DNA of 64,000 nt. Origin: Polynucleobacter sp. TSB-Sco08W16 (lineage in GTDB: Bacteria; Pseudomonadota; Gammaproteobacteria; Burkholderiales; Burkholderiaceae). The stretch covers positions 744,001-808,000 of the forward strand of contig NZ_CP061291.1 of assembly GCF_018687455.1 (NCBI RefSeq), written 5' to 3'. The position numbers and the translations under genes were made by a program. Shown in pieces: positions 49,701 to 52,303 of the stretch. The notes below the pieces were generated by a model. The model did no database searches. It was given only the letters and a program-made list of their open reading frames with translations, and was not told where the DNA came from. Position 1 is the stretch's first letter; every line of letters starts with the position of its first letter.

Positions 49701-51322
49701 CACTCCAAGTGGGTACTGCAAGCGCGTTGGGTAGCGGTACTATCAGCTTGGTTGGATCGGATACCACCGCTTCAACATTGGCAACCACTGCCGATATGAC
49801 TGTCAGCAACCCAATTACTGTTTCAAAGGATCCTACATTTGATGTTTCCTCTGGTACTACGCTAACGGTAAGTGCCCCGATTTCTGATGGTGCAAGCTCT
49901 GGTGAAGTGGTTGTCACTGGTGGTGGTACATTGGATCTGACTGCTGCAAATACCTATACCGGCGGCACAACGATTACTACTGGATCTACCTTGGCATTAT
50001 CTGGTGCAGGATCCATCTCCACCAGTAGTGGCGTTAATAACTACGGTACTTTTGATATCACCAATAGCAGTTACAACAATCAAAGTAATCCTGTTGTGGT
50101 TAGCAACTACATGCAATCCTCTTCAGGTGCATTGAAGATGAATATTGCACCAACTGCTATTGCCTCACAATTGCTACAGGCGACTGGTAGTGCGAATATT
50201 GGCGGCACCTTGAATCTCAATGCCAGCTCAGGGACTTATGTTGGTGGCACTAAGTACACCATTGTTAATGCAACTGGTGGTCTAACAGGGGGCTTTAGCA
50301 ATCTAAGCTCTAACTTGTCTAGCTACACTCCATTGGCAACCAAGTTTAGCTACGATGCAAATAATGCTTATCTAGATCTACTCAATTTCTCTACGGCTAA
50401 TACGCAGCAGTCATTAGTCAATAGTGCCAGTGCACTACAAAGTACGTACTCAATGTCAAATAGCGTACTGGTCAACAGCTTCTCTTATGACTGTAACGAG
50501 TTTGGAGAGTATGGCGCCTGCTTCTCAGTTGGTGGTAGGAGCACGAATTTATCTTCATTTGGAAATAACACTACTAGTGCTTTGATGATTGGTGGCTATC
50601 GTGTAAACGAACAAGTTCGTATTGGTGCCTACCTCGATCAAAATCTTTCTGCTAGTAATCCGACTGGAATAGTTCAGCTGGGTAATCACACACCAGTAAT
50701 GGGTGCATTTGTTGCATGGAAGCAAAACGGTGATGGCACTGGTCCAGAAGTGAAGTTATCAGGCGCCTATAGTGAGCAAACTACGACGATTACACGACAA
50801 GTGGTAGGAAATACTGAACCTGGTAGTGGCTCATCCACTCTCTATGGCTTTGGCGGACAAGCCTCGGCTAAATACGGCTTTGCTGTTACGGATAACAGCT
50901 TAGTATCACCATATGTTGGCATTCGTTATAGCGCTAATAATATGCCTAGCTATACAGAAAATACGTCTAGCACTGTACAGTCGCCATTGACTTATCAGGC
51001 CTTAAATACAAATGCTAAAACTGTCATTGGTGGTTTAACAGCATCTCATAAGGTCACGCCTGATACTACTATTTTTGGTAGCGTAGGTTTTGAGCAAGAT
51101 GTCTCAACGAATTACAGCAAGTACTCCGCTTCTGGTATTAATGGCTTGACACCAATTAATTTCAACTCAAGCCCGGTTAATACTAGAGCAACAGCGAGTG
51201 CCGGTGTGAGCTACCAAACTGAAAAAAATCAATGGATCACTTTATCTGGATCTTATCGTGAGGCGCCATATAAGTCCCTAAATAGCAGCAGTGCGATGGT
51301 CTATTACACCTTTGGTATGTAA
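19772..51322 (+). CDS. Giant type Va autotransporter, 10,516 residues, beta-helix repeat passenger
   Basis: One open frame of 31.5 kb. Residues 1-34 are an ESPR-type extended signal (MNRIHKLIWSKSRKCIVAVS), followed by a hydrophobic stretch (about 66-88, QVVGLGVGLYGAMYPAFGA) that completes the signal region. From about 90 to 9,950 the passenger is built of rungs of roughly 22 residues, consensus NSGTIGTLSNSGTISGSNYG, predicting a very long beta-helix. Ten ~100-residue modules (LTYxGxLPxNYN ... WDL) interrupt the rungs. PATR-type strands follow near 10,050 (GGGTLDLTAANTYTGGTTI), and a C-terminal autotransporter beta-barrel spans about 10,241-10,516, ending in the expected aromatic pattern (VYYTFGM). 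The passenger is dominated by G, S, T, N, I, L and A, with few charges and no cysteine that I noticed. Adhesion or surface coating is the likely role. Its own barrel makes it independent of the TpsB at 6147. Confidence 0.93.
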   Translation: MNRIHKLIWSKSRKCIVAVSEIAVGHTKDGGKSSKVGHQPSFNLIAVFPDQPRAPPFDFKQPDYAKVVQVVGLGVGLYGAMYPAFGAVGYTNSSTIASYTNSATITAATGIYNTSTGLITGLLSNTGTVLSSKYGIRNAGTIYTLGNSNSISATAAGADAIFNTGLINTITNTGTITSVGATAILNSSIGSIGTLSNAGMISVSSANGISNAGVIDYLLNSNSIIGPSYGAYAIYNSGSIGTFSNTGSISGTNAPVIDNIGTINYFLNSSSINASGSSSAAIFNSGLINTLTNTGSMIGRVGIRNLGTINNVLNSGYLQGGNSSTYIGGINNSGLIIGLTNSGSIAVTNSSNTGIYNSGRISVLTNNSIIGTIANSGNYYFGSKGVANTGSISTLNNAGTVIAQYSPIYSTGFIDTLTNAGVLLNGNYYGSTSDIFNSGTINSIVNTGRVYGQAFYTTKGGVHVALQNTGSIGYILNSIGGTMSAQSYGVSNSGTINNLANMGILTAGNTGRAGKIGGVAITNSGYINTINNSGLMAQGSFTNISGGSGNASIKSFLNTGIANSGTIANLINSGIISAYALTYSGVQNGIVNYWSGFAGQSTQTLNNATVSTTIHSITNSGIISSIYNAPTGTIGLSNTVTASQSNVINNFVGTIGTLTNAGILSSANGYGIQNYNNQLWVGTINTVYGTVYDVGHVGNAGNLKSITTVVSYNTIADTVAVISDLINTGTIYGSVYAINNGTGGTIGTFANSGVISGGGIYNSGLISGMSNLGTVASITALINAGTIAGTNTGVINTGTINTITNTGVISGGNYGINNSGVIKTLTNAQSNLTYSGKLPLNYNIILNSTGSFGKLALSNVSGALTFGISSSSYSGYGSTGYTYAAVLSGFSNISYLNNVTGTISGGIYSWQLSPETNNLTVWDLIVSLPSSTIVGNTINFTNSSYSGGILNQGTVSGTLANTSTVVSATTGIRNTGSITYLTNTGSVYGNSYGINNVKDTVTSNGAINGINNSGTIAATSLYAILNTGSIGSINNSGTITSSASTGILNASKIDTVINTGRITASTYGLNNYSGTIKTIANNAGVINGLYNGNLITSIGNASSATITNLTNGTVGTVSTIVGLNNIGLINTITNPGFISNITNSGKLLTISNSNILNTLSSSGSISTLNNAGAISSIANTGTISGAATGIYNAGTISNLLSSSGKIAGSIYGIENVGSITVLTQGGAVSGASAGIYNNSGTIDTLTNTNTIYATAGTGILNSSLISTLSNTGSITGSNYGIENTSSITTISNTGAINGTLGGIYNNAGTIDTLTNTKTIYSSGGSGVINSGLISTFTNSGTITGANYGINNTSIGSISTLSNSGTIASASNSGTIDSFINTSIVGTIVNTSTGLISGLFNSSTIGNIATVSNTGSITTISNAGSIGNLINSGTIFGNASAISNAGTISTLSNAGYISGVTGTPAISNTKSIVSLSNSGVISSVTTVIKNTSTIGALSNTGTINASSNTAIKNSGLMNTVTNNGIIYGPTAGISNTGSIATLTQGGTLNGANAGLYNNGGTIGALNNTNTIYATAGSAIKNTGVINTFTNSGSISSSGYAVDNFGVINTLSNSGTILGGSYGLYNVSGASIGSLSNTGSILRVTNNSSIASLANSKTISTINNSISGVITSLDNTGTIATIARITDSGTITSISNTANIGSITILSGGYLGTINDLSTGTIANLSISGTLSNVINAGSIAILSNSSIVGSINNSGSISSLFDASSAGKITSAINSGTISTIGNLGTVTSLNNTGVIKTITNTLTGLISSLSNSATTGSIGTLSNAGSITADANSGTITNLINTKTISTLTNNAGGLIVNLNNSGTSALINTVSNAGSIVATNNSGTINTITNAGTIAGSTIGINNSGLINNLIDSSGSTISGTANGIKNTGSITTLTQGGTISGAAAGIYNNGGTIGLLSNTNTIFASAGSGISNTGRINTLSNSGSISGSTYGIDNTGSITTLTQGGTVTGASAGIYNNAGTIGLLSNSNTIYATAGTGLSNSGLINTLTNSGSIGGSGYGIYNASAGSIATLTNSANQVIGGSNTNLYNAGSIGTVNNLGSITGGSIAINNASSGIISNVINASAGSIRSTSATAIKNAGLISNLSNSGSIVGNTYGINNTSTGSISTLSNSANQVISAGLEIIRNAGKIDAINNAGQIAAGGSAALNNISGGTITNLVNTNSGTISSAMTSAIKNAGLITNLTNSGSITGALAGIYNSTSGSIATITNSSIGMISGALNDVYNDGKIGTLNNSGVLSSTSTAIINSSAATISNLINASSGTISSSVSSAIKNSGLITNLANSGSIVGNSYGINNASAGSIATLTNNSIGVIAGTTADIYNAGKIGTVNNLGKLTAGTVAINNISGATISNLINASSGTISSAVSSAIQNAGLISNLSNAGSITGSPIAINNTGTISTLSQGNIVTGALTGLVNSGLINTLSNSGTISGLFFGAVNSGTIGLLSNSNQIIATDAFAIGNTGVINTLSNSGLINGFGTGLRNTANINTVTNSGTISGQQAINNAGGTISLLDNSNTISSSVAVGVLNSGLINTLANSGSIYGYTIGINNSSGAIGQINNSGTISSGTTAIYNSSGSISYINNTVGGLITGTYGVINRGTIDNILNAATIAGYYNGIYSEQTIGTINNGGAISASNGVAIENNTGATIGLLNNSNTIFSNSSPAIANAGTITNLVNSGSISGVTYGINNTGLISALSNSGSITGASTGIYSTGSITALTQGGKVSGVAAGINNSGGTIDLFSNSGTITASVSAGVNNAGQIGTLVNTGSIYGNFFGIVNSGTIGSLNNSNNISGNSAVGLFNQNLINTISNSGTITAFGSGLNNSGTIGTLINSSGGFIKNVNNSGIASLLGILTNAGSINTLTNLGVINSINNAGTISDLNNSSTGVINSAATIALVNSGLINTIANAGSISGSFNGIYNASGGSIGNLINTSTGTMTGAAYQISNAGSIATLAQDGTIGGSNIGINNSGTIGLLSNTNTIYSSYGTAISNSGLIKTISNSGSISGFSAGIYNYSSGSIATIANNANQVISASTSNIVNAGTINFLSNAGTISGASVGVNNASGTINNLLNASTGTITGSAYGIENSGSITTLTQGGTVSGASAGVYNVGGGTIDSLTNSNLIKANSTGSNKNSGIRNDGVISSLSNAGTISANGAGILNYNSINVLNNTSTIYATSGSGIFNASVIDTLSNSGSISGGNQGIANGNTGSIGTLTNNINQYVNGTTADIYNAGSIDTINNQGQLTSGSIGIKNNISGTISNLINASTATITSSASSGIQNFGLITNLSNSGSITGTLAGLSNYGSIGTVSNNSLITGNIAINNSGGGSIGYIYNGGSIGSTYIGLGNGTYLANDGSNIGTIFNDTTGTFSGEGGIVNFATIDNIRNSGLITSSTYVGLENYFGSIASILNNSTGVISGGSYGLHNLGVINALSNSGSIIGGSIGLFNEATLGSFGGTIGSVYNTGLISGGLGGLINGNTFGSIGSNATIISLVNDSISGSIGTITGAIVGVANTDYIATVSNSGLISGSITGLDNLGVMGSLWNNNTGTIVASSFGVINYFGTISALQNSGLINGGTVGLFNAGGIIGSLQNDGTISGGSIGIDNSSGTINALTNANVISGATYGISNTGSIATLSNSGTIGALGSAGIYNYNGTIGLLNNTNTIYASDGIYNNSGLISSFVNSGSITGSNVAIFNNGSIISFVNAGSLAGSNTASALYNNSGAFIGTINNLGGLIGSSTGATGVSNYGQINTLTNSGTIMGSQWHGVYNTGNLTNLINDGTISGNSSGKAGVWNNDKYSGVVSTITSFVNNGLVTGGWGLQNLGFIDTIDNQSSGKINGSNTGISGYGTINTISNTGTITGGTYGINNSGVIGTLSNKQSNLTYNGTLPSNYNIIIGSTSNFGKVTFSTSSGTTTFGIDSSSVLATHTYVGVITGLSSANFTSGTTPSGVFNYGGYDYAWLLKAEVGNSSIWDLAAYNSTTTYLNSGSIDSVSFPLSAYTNAINTGTISGSLTNSGYLSSVSNSGATSTIATLSNTGSIGTVTNSGGIYSLNNSGSINSIANSSSGSITNLTSTNYIGSVGSSNDAINNMGTIDTIIASGMVSSAGKGINNSGTISSISINGAQITGATAIANSNYIGSLTNDGKIIATSTGIHNDGVSSSISVITNLGRITSNFIGISNANSAYLGAIDNEGIIGIQGGPSGSYGIYNTGSIATILQNGSVMANSTAILNSGTIDLLINTNTIYGDYGVANTWVLGTLTNSGSISGNITGIFNSGVIGTLTNSGSISGNYTGIFNNGVIGTLANSGSITGGSYDINNASSGTIGLLSNSGTLTNVVNSGLINFVGNTVGGAIDTFTNSGTISGSTFGIFNSGIIGTLTNNGSIINSLVGIRNDGLIAYLNQNSVVSGSIVGIYNGLLMGSLGNSGSITGATAIGNSGWIANLTNSGSIIGSTAAISNTISFGSGVDIGTIDNLVNNNTVFATNGIAILNNGLIGTLTNLGSIGAIGTQSGPSYFGGVGIQNNADGTIESLVNQGNIAGAVSGIVNLGTIISALNTGTISGGISDAFYNGGVITSLVNSGTISGVTAGFYNSGTVSSLVNSGVISGRTGLYNGLWSSAIGTIDSIINTGSIGGSQYGVNNNSGVIGLLNNTGTITGGTYGINNSGVIGTLSNKQSNLTYNGTLPSNYNIIIGSTSNFGKVTFSNYGSSSTNFGIDNSSSMSAHTYYAVISGLTASNLSGTSGTFSFYTWNLVAESDNTTWDLIAINPNATYLNSGSIDSVSFPLSAYTNAINTGTISGSLTNSGYLSSVSNSGATSTIATLSNTGTIGDVINSGGIGYLGNDGAISSITNASTGLISALSNSATTSSIGVLTNSGSITNLGNSGTITAISNFGTIDIVNNSASGTISSLSNGTLGSGAFISNVSNSGIISNFSNSGSITSFANNGGGTLSGSTAFLNTGTIDSLINAAGSSSNVGSIIGDSTGINNSGLIGSITLQDYAVVTGGSVGLNNSGSIGVIDSYGTISGPNYGIVNSGYIGSLTNDRDTPVGVIYGGVSISSTGSISSLINFGTIDNGGALSTNNVILNQGTIDSILNASSGMLFSYGSGILNTGTITGITNAGSIIGDAYAISNTNTIGTISNSLTGVMSAVGTAILNSGSIGSISNQGTIITSRIGINNTVGGSIGLVSNATGALINAINGFTGIKNSGFIGTLSNAGSIIGDSYEINNTSSGTIGSFSNSGSWINLLNSGAINFVSVSSTGSISNLNNASTGTIGSGVSSAIRNAGLIINLSNNGLITGNLAIQNLGAIDSIYNSGSIGSSYVALGNDFLFSGNANIGTIYNDSTGTISGYAAGIVNFTSIGTIINKGLINSPSYVGIDNYLGSITSLLNDTTGVISGLSYGFRNSGTIDALTNKGSIVGGSIGVLNTNTTGMFASIGTMGSLYNIGTISGSFAGISNGTFTYGSFSSGGASITSLINDSLSGSIGTISGSVVGLLNIGNIETVNNSGLIFGTVYGVANVLGTVGSLVNNVSASIAGNQIGIVNAGTINNLTNNGVIGSGVTGMLNGAPSGSLTGSYIGSLVNSGSIIGGNLGFVNTGSLTSFSQDGIVSGASAGIYNSGTIDQLINTNTIYATAGTAIVNTGLINALSSQGSIYGSSIGIYNNSGTIGTIANSGTISAGNTGIYNSSGSISAINNTVGALVGGTYGVINRGIIDNILNSGTISGYYNGVYSEQTIGTINNSGSIFATNGVAIENNLTATIGLLNNSNTIYSNADSAIANVGTINNLINTGSITGFIYGINNNGSITSLTQGGTVSGASAGIYNNNSGTIDSLNNSGLISASVYSGLINSGSIGYLSNSGIITGASSGVLNAGSIASINNSSLGYISGLINSGSSSSIGALVNSGSITGIINQGTIASATTAINNSGTIDLLTNSNTIYSGAGIAFNNSGLIGSMTNSGSISGSIYGIYSTGSISTLSQSGSITGGLDGIYVNGGTLSLLNNSGLLYGTVSEGLRNKAAIDNLVNTSSGVIAGSVGIDNTGNIATINNQGVIYGYSSGINNGDTIDQLINTNTIYATSATGVANSGLINTLSNSGSITGSIYGINNSGTIGLLNNTIAGSIVGNSTGIINSGSITSLSQSGTVSGTGIGINNAASIDKLSNSGLINGASYGIFNTGTISTLDNTIGGVITSQTAVNNTSTIGSLSNSGTLSGTNRAIYNSGLIGTLTQDGALSGVNRAIWNAGGTIDQLINTNTIYATAGTAIVNTGLINALSSQGSIYGSSIGIYNNSGTIGTIANSGTISAGGTAIQNQGVIGSINNTTTGLLSAGLAILNYSSIGTLDNYGTIAGTGHALFSYGNIDTINNFGTITGGSEVIYNHSGATIGLLNNANVISASTGVALGNAGSIGNLINAGSIAGNTYGIKNDGSITSLTQGGTVSGASAGIYNNSGTIDSLDNSGLITASVNTGLINSGSIGYLSNSGIITGASSGVLNSGSIASINNSSLGYISGLINSGSSSSIGALVNSGSITGIINQGTIASATTAINNSGTIDLLTNSNTIYSGAGIAINSSGLIGSIYNSGSIYGGNVGLFNLAGGSIGSLTNDSIISSNSNSALENVGTIQSALNNGSITSTNSVAFFNYGSITSLTNNGIISGSTGIRNDFINGLSTGIIDTIINSGSISGSIYGIYNTSAATIGILSNTNTIYATSATGVANSGLINTLSNSGSITGSIYGINNSGTIGLLNNTIAGSIAGGNTAIVNSVSISLLTNSGSVAGTTYGIYNAGGTIDAITNSGLVSSTGSGYGLFNTGTITSLDNTVDGVITGRVALTNSANIGTLNNSGTISGTVYGIYNAGSITTLTQGGTVSGASAGIYNAGTIDLLSNSNTIYAAAGTAIKNSGVIGTLTNSGSIYGSYVGIYNNSGTIGTIANSGTISAGGTAIQNQGVIGLLNNTITGLIVSNSTGIINSGSITSLIQGGTVLAGNTGIKNSGSIDKITNSGFVNSTGSSSGYGILNSGNINSIDNTIGGVINASTAIFNTATIGSLNNSGTLAGLSYGVYNSGLIGTFTQNTVLSGGVTGLSNDIAGSIGLLTNKGSISGVNTGVFNLGTINSLVNNGVITGGLNGIYNGGVIGTLSNSQSNLTYAGKLPTNYNIIVTGQYSFGKVAFSTPSGTTNFGIDSSSTLGAYIYAGVITGLSSASYFTGGIAPTGTFTNGGSTYSWSLGQEGTSNIWDLIIAGATNYNVTISSDTPSYTNSTSIASLVNLATISGELANSSIIAGSTTAVKNSGQIGTLSNSGAISGSNYGIYNSGSIGTLSNIGTINAPGGSAAIYNHNGTIDLLSNSNTIYADSGYAINNNGGLIKSLVNDGSIAASYYAIYSNASIGTLVNTGSLSGGNSTAALYNDRYGVIGSINNLGGVIGSSDGATGISNFGRIDTLTNSGTILGNYWFGVYNTGSLTNLINDGTISGNSGHSGVWNNDRANGVNATLVSLINNGLITGGQGVTNLGFIETIDNRSTGTITGSYTGISNTTNSTINSIVNTGTIAGNTIGINNAGLIGTITQDGIVRGSSTGIYNSANINLLSNSNTIYASSGSAVHNYGTIDALINTGGITGSTDGIVNEATITSIANTGSITGGSYGIVNNSYGVIGTLSNSQSNLTYAGKLPTNYNIIVTGQYSFGKVAFSTPSGTTNFGIDSSSTLGAYIYAGVITGLSSASYFTGGIAPTGTFTNGGSTYSWSLGQEGTSNIWDLIIAGATNYNVTISSDTPSYTNSTSIASLVNLATISGELANSSIIAGSTTAVKNSGQIGTLSNSGAISGGSYGIYNTGSITTLTQGGTVSGAAAGIYNNGGTINVLSNSNTINSASGSGIKNSGLINVLTNLGSINGNAFGINNTGSIATLTQGGTVTGAGSGIYNHGGTIDNLINTGKIGGQGSAIWNTGVMQSVTNTGLITGLNAGVWNTYGATTSSFLNDVGGIVTSANSYGFYNDGLVRVLTNNGLISGNSGGVFNFRSISSLTNSGSIIGLGMGINNYGLGSIGVISNNGTIYGGSIGISSTGTITSISNTGGITGGTYGISNSGVIGTLSNKQSNLTFNGKLPTNYNIIVTGQYSFGKVAFSTPSGTTNFGIDGSSTLGAYTYAGVITGLSSTSYFFTGGINPSGTITNGGSTYTWTLSQETIAGTVSSIWDLILSTGTNYHVTISSDVASYANNTSIASLLNLATISGALTNNSIIAGSATAVKSTGQIGTLSNNGTISGSNYGIRNTGSITTLTQGGTVSGASAGIYNAGTIDLLSNSNTIYASAGSGISNSGLINTLTNFGSISGSGSAIYNSISGTIDIIANSSNIRGTDGIINDGLINNLVNSISASILGNADIGIQNNGSIGALTNLGYVYGQYAGISNGGTINTLTNASGAIISGGSGATQGTGLLNGGLISVLTNYGTITGSNVGITNNGTIVTLNNLQGVTPSGGSSTVSSPLTYAGNLPTNYNIIINGTRNYGQISFVGSLYNTMNVGIASSSTLSAYTYAAVISGLNVTYFAGGVAPSGTISNGGSTYSWLLGQEGTSGIWDLLVTVPVTYNVTISADTPSYTNSTSIASLVNLATISGALSNTSIIAGSTTAVKNSGQIGTLSNSGTISGSLLAVNNTIGGSIGVINNSIASQIIGGNTGISNRGTIGLITNAGTVFGANDYGIGNGGLIQSIVNTGSIASNAYYGITNGGSIININNTSIGTIAGLTGVYNGSPAYIGTLTNTGQVLGTGDGIANLGRIQKLDNAVNGVIDGAVTGIFNSGTIIALGNAGTISGSYFGIYNAGSLGVVSNSIHGLISSLSNSTVTSAIATLSNSGSITNVANSGIITFVSNAGTINNLANNATGSIGGGDVGILNTGSITTLTQGGTVIGASAGIYNNGGTVNSLVNASTITSTAGTGIKNSGLITSLSNIGSISGLSYGINNTGSIGTLSNAQTNLTYSGVLASNYLASITGTSSGSFGTAAFSNTSGHMNFGIASGSSLSAYTYVGVLSGLSASYLSNSSGSYSSYNWILSAETAQNTTWDLIVAASSSSNFNSGTIANLSITGSSTYLVINTGTITNSLSNSGTIASIVNSGSITSLTNSGTTSSIATLSNSGSITTATNTGSIGTFTNTGTIATVSSSGSITSLTNSGTTSSIGTLINSGSITTATNAGTVGAFTNAGTIATVSSSSSITSLTNSGTTSSIGTLINSGSIATASNAGTIGTISNAGTIASATNTGSIASLTNSGTTSSIGTLINSGSITTASNEGAIAGANNSGLIASFSNNGVTSSIGTLTNSGAITTAINVGTIGAVINTGTITVANNSGLISSLSNSGTTSSIAILTNSGSITSAMNAGTINTVSNTGKITAIANSGSIASLTNSAISSSIGVLTNSGSMAVATNSGTIASLNNSGTIGASVGSGIKNTGLISNLTNTGTITGSIAGINNTGTISTLTNAQSSLTYKGTLPTNYSIIINSASSYGLLSIVGTATGTMNFGIAAGSNVFKNTYLHVLSGISASNLYNLSGSFGSDSWVLVEDGANTWDLSVTVPTNYTISANTIGYTNDIAINSLLVSATVSGLLSNINTISGGATGIINTGSIATLSNSGIVNGSVYGVQNTANIGTLINSNVVSGSLAGIFNNAGTIASLANTNTIYSAGGTGIKNTGLITSLVNTGSISGLNAGIYNSGTISTLTNAQSGLSYKGILPSNYNEVVGGTVSTNFGGLNYSSSGTLSAGIMNFAIASGSTIAAYNYAGVLTGLNTSNLQNITGIYANANGDSFIWSLGTVGSSLTGVMTVASASATTISYGTAITSAQLASSPSISIVSLNGGTINASSSVSSIGQYIATSTIGGVINQNAVQTTISNQVSGSGMITITNTQGGSISTAGVVALTANNSGFSGGIEVDPGATLQVGTASALGSGTISLVGSDTTASTLATTADMTVSNPITVSKDPTFDVSSGTTLTVSAPISDGASSGEVVVTGGGTLDLTAANTYTGGTTITTGSTLALSGAGSISTSSGVNNYGTFDITNSSYNNQSNPVVVSNYMQSSSGALKMNIAPTAIASQLLQATGSANIGGTLNLNASSGTYVGGTKYTIVNATGGLTGGFSNLSSNLSSYTPLATKFSYDANNAYLDLLNFSTANTQQSLVNSASALQSTYSMSNSVLVNSFSYDCNEFGEYGACFSVGGRSTNLSSFGNNTTSALMIGGYRVNEQVRIGAYLDQNLSASNPTGIVQLGNHTPVMGAFVAWKQNGDGTGPEVKLSGAYSEQTTTITRQVVGNTEPGSGSSTLYGFGGQASAKYGFAVTDNSLVSPYVGIRYSANNMPSYTENTSSTVQSPLTYQALNTNAKTVIGGLTASHKVTPDTTIFGSVGFEQDVSTNYSKYSASGINGLTPINFNSSPVNTRATASAGVSYQTEKNQWITLSGSYREAPYKSLNSSSAMVYYTFGM
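31516..31679 (+). repeat. 164-bp direct repeat, copy 1
   Basis: Identical by eye to 33901-34064 (offset 2,385 bases, 795 codons). A second block, near 31900-32070, recurs near 34263-34433 with only a few substitutions, so both flanks of the module are duplicated while its core differs. Confidence 0.88.
33901..34064 (+). repeat. 164-bp direct repeat, copy 2
   Basis: Partner of 31516-31679. It includes the last rung before a LTY module and the first ~90 bases of that module. Confidence 0.88.
36807..41340 (+). repeat. Higher-order tandem repeat, unit about 1.87-1.90 kb, about 2.4 copies
   Basis: A 184-bp stretch at 36807-36990 recurs exactly at 38679-38862 (offset 1,872). The block near 37490-37790 recurs near 39353-39653 (offset 1,863). 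38161-38310 recurs at 40051-40200 (offset 1,890). 38801-38895 recurs at 40697-40791 (offset 1,896). Units thus start near 36807, 38679 and 40566, the last being partial. Every offset is a multiple of three. Divergent stretches lie between the conserved ones. Confidence 0.85.
41336..41853 (+). repeat. Perfect 518-bp direct repeat, copy 1
   Basis: Compared line by line, this stretch is identical to 42887-43404, at an offset of 1,551 bases (517 codons, in frame). It covers one LTY...WDL module plus the following segment that begins TISSDTPSYTNSTSIASLVN. Identity breaks sharply on both sides. Confidence 0.95.
42887..43404 (+). repeat. Perfect 518-bp direct repeat, copy 2
   Basis: Second copy of 41336-41853. 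A diverged third relative, missing the perfect identity, starts near 44190. Confidence 0.95.
47258..48200 (+). repeat. 144-bp (48-residue) tandem repeat block
   Basis: Units starting GGCTCCATTACCAGC or variants begin at 47258, 47402, 47546 and 47690, exactly 144 bases apart. Two to three shorter or diverged units follow to about 48200. Each encodes a segment of the form SITSLTNSGTTSSIGTLINS followed by two further rungs. This is the most regular part of the passenger. Confidence 0.88.
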
Positions 51323-51553
51323 TGTCCTTGCAGTGTTGGTCGGAACCAGAGATGTTTGGGGTAATTGCCCTGAGTCATTTTTTGAATTATTCATGCGGGT
51401 CTTTGGGTCAGTCAGGAGGATTTCTGGTCAGCCCTTTGCCCTCTAATTCGCTGCAAGCGCTAAAGTGGCGTTTTGATTACAAATAATGACTAAATCCATG
51501 AAATTATTGTCTTTAATGCTGATTTTTGAGAGGTTTCGTGTCATAAAAGCCCC

Positions 51554-51559
51554 TATAAT
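51554..51559 (+). promoter_or_regulatory. Candidate -10 box upstream of the bactofilin gene
   Basis: A perfect TATAAT 48 bases before the bactofilin ATG. No good -35 stands at 16-18 bases; the nearest, TTGAGA at 51526-51531, is 22 bases away. The rest of the 285-base gap after the giant gene shows no gene. Confidence 0.35.
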
Positions 51560-51607
51560 TCATGCTAATATATTTCTTTTAAGCCCCTCGTTCATCCACA
51601 GGCAACC

Positions 51608-52267
51608 ATGAGTACGATCCAAAATCCTAACCGTCAATCCGAGCAAAATATTGATGAAGATAATGTCCTCTTGTTGGGCAAAAACTTTAATATTGTTGGA
51701 GATTTAATTGGCCAAGGTACTGTCATTGTTTCTGGAAAAATTGAAGGCAATATTATTTCAAATAGAACAGTCTCTGAAGCGGGCTCCTCGATCGTTGGAA
51801 ACATTGAATGCAAGCAACTAGATGTCTCTGGGTCTATTAAAGGCTTAGTTCAAGCTGCTAATGTGATTATTCGCAAGGGCGCATTAGTTGAAGGTGAGGT
51901 TCATTACTCAACCCTTGCTATGGAGCAGGGTTGTGAAGTACTTGGAAAACTGAAAAAGATTTCTGATAAACGTATTTCTTCATCAGTCCAGTCAGGCACT
52001 ATTGGTTCTAATGCTCAGGCAGAATCCATTCTTTTGAATTTCCCTGATGAGCTCAAGGCCCAATTACAAGATTTAAGCGTGCGAGCAGGGGCAACATTAA
52101 CTTTGATCGACGGTAGTCAAGCTCCGCTCTGGATCAGCCTGACTCAGGACAAGCTTGGTATGTTGGTCAGCAGTGGGGAACTCCAATCCTTAAAAAATCG
52201 AAATGAAACCCTGCAACTCAGACTGAACGTGGGCGGTACTCATTTTGATTTCTCCTTGCCTCTGTAA
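51608..52267 (+). CDS. Bactofilin-family cytoskeletal protein
   Basis: Polymer-forming protein of 219 residues. The bactofilin (DUF583) right-handed beta-helix spans about residues 22-118: NFNIVGDLIGQGTVIVSGKI, GNIECKQLDVSGSIKGLVQA, KGALVEGEVHYSTLAMEQG. The C-terminal ~80 residues (from about 138) are an unusual extension with an LQDLSVRAGATLTLIDGS segment. Bactofilins form membrane-associated filaments that localise envelope enzymes or appendages. It lies directly downstream of the giant autotransporter and 36 bases before a membrane protein gene in the same direction, so it probably forms a two-gene unit with the latter. A role in placing surface structures is conjecture. Confidence 0.88.
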   Translation: MSTIQNPNRQSEQNIDEDNVLLLGKNFNIVGDLIGQGTVIVSGKIEGNIISNRTVSEAGSSIVGNIECKQLDVSGSIKGLVQAANVIIRKGALVEGEVHYSTLAMEQGCEVLGKLKKISDKRISSSVQSGTIGSNAQAESILLNFPDELKAQLQDLSVRAGATLTLIDGSQAPLWISLTQDKLGMLVSSGELQSLKNRNETLQLRLNVGGTHFDFSLPL

Positions 52268-52303
52268 AAGCTCATTTCTAGCATTTCTTTCGTAAAACAA
52301 AGC

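Noticed and set aside
20000..50000. Regular short repeats that might suggest a CRISPR array or tandem satellite DNA
   Set aside because: The period is about 66 bases of coding sequence with variable codons and preserved frame, and no constant repeat/unique spacer structure. It is a protein repeat.
6147..51322. TpsB at 6147 as the exporter of the giant protein
   Set aside because: The giant protein ends in its own autotransporter beta-barrel, and I saw no N-terminal TPS domain.
51345..51390. GGG...CCC pairing after the giant gene as its terminator
   Set aside because: The stem is only about three base pairs and poorly placed relative to the T-rich stretch.
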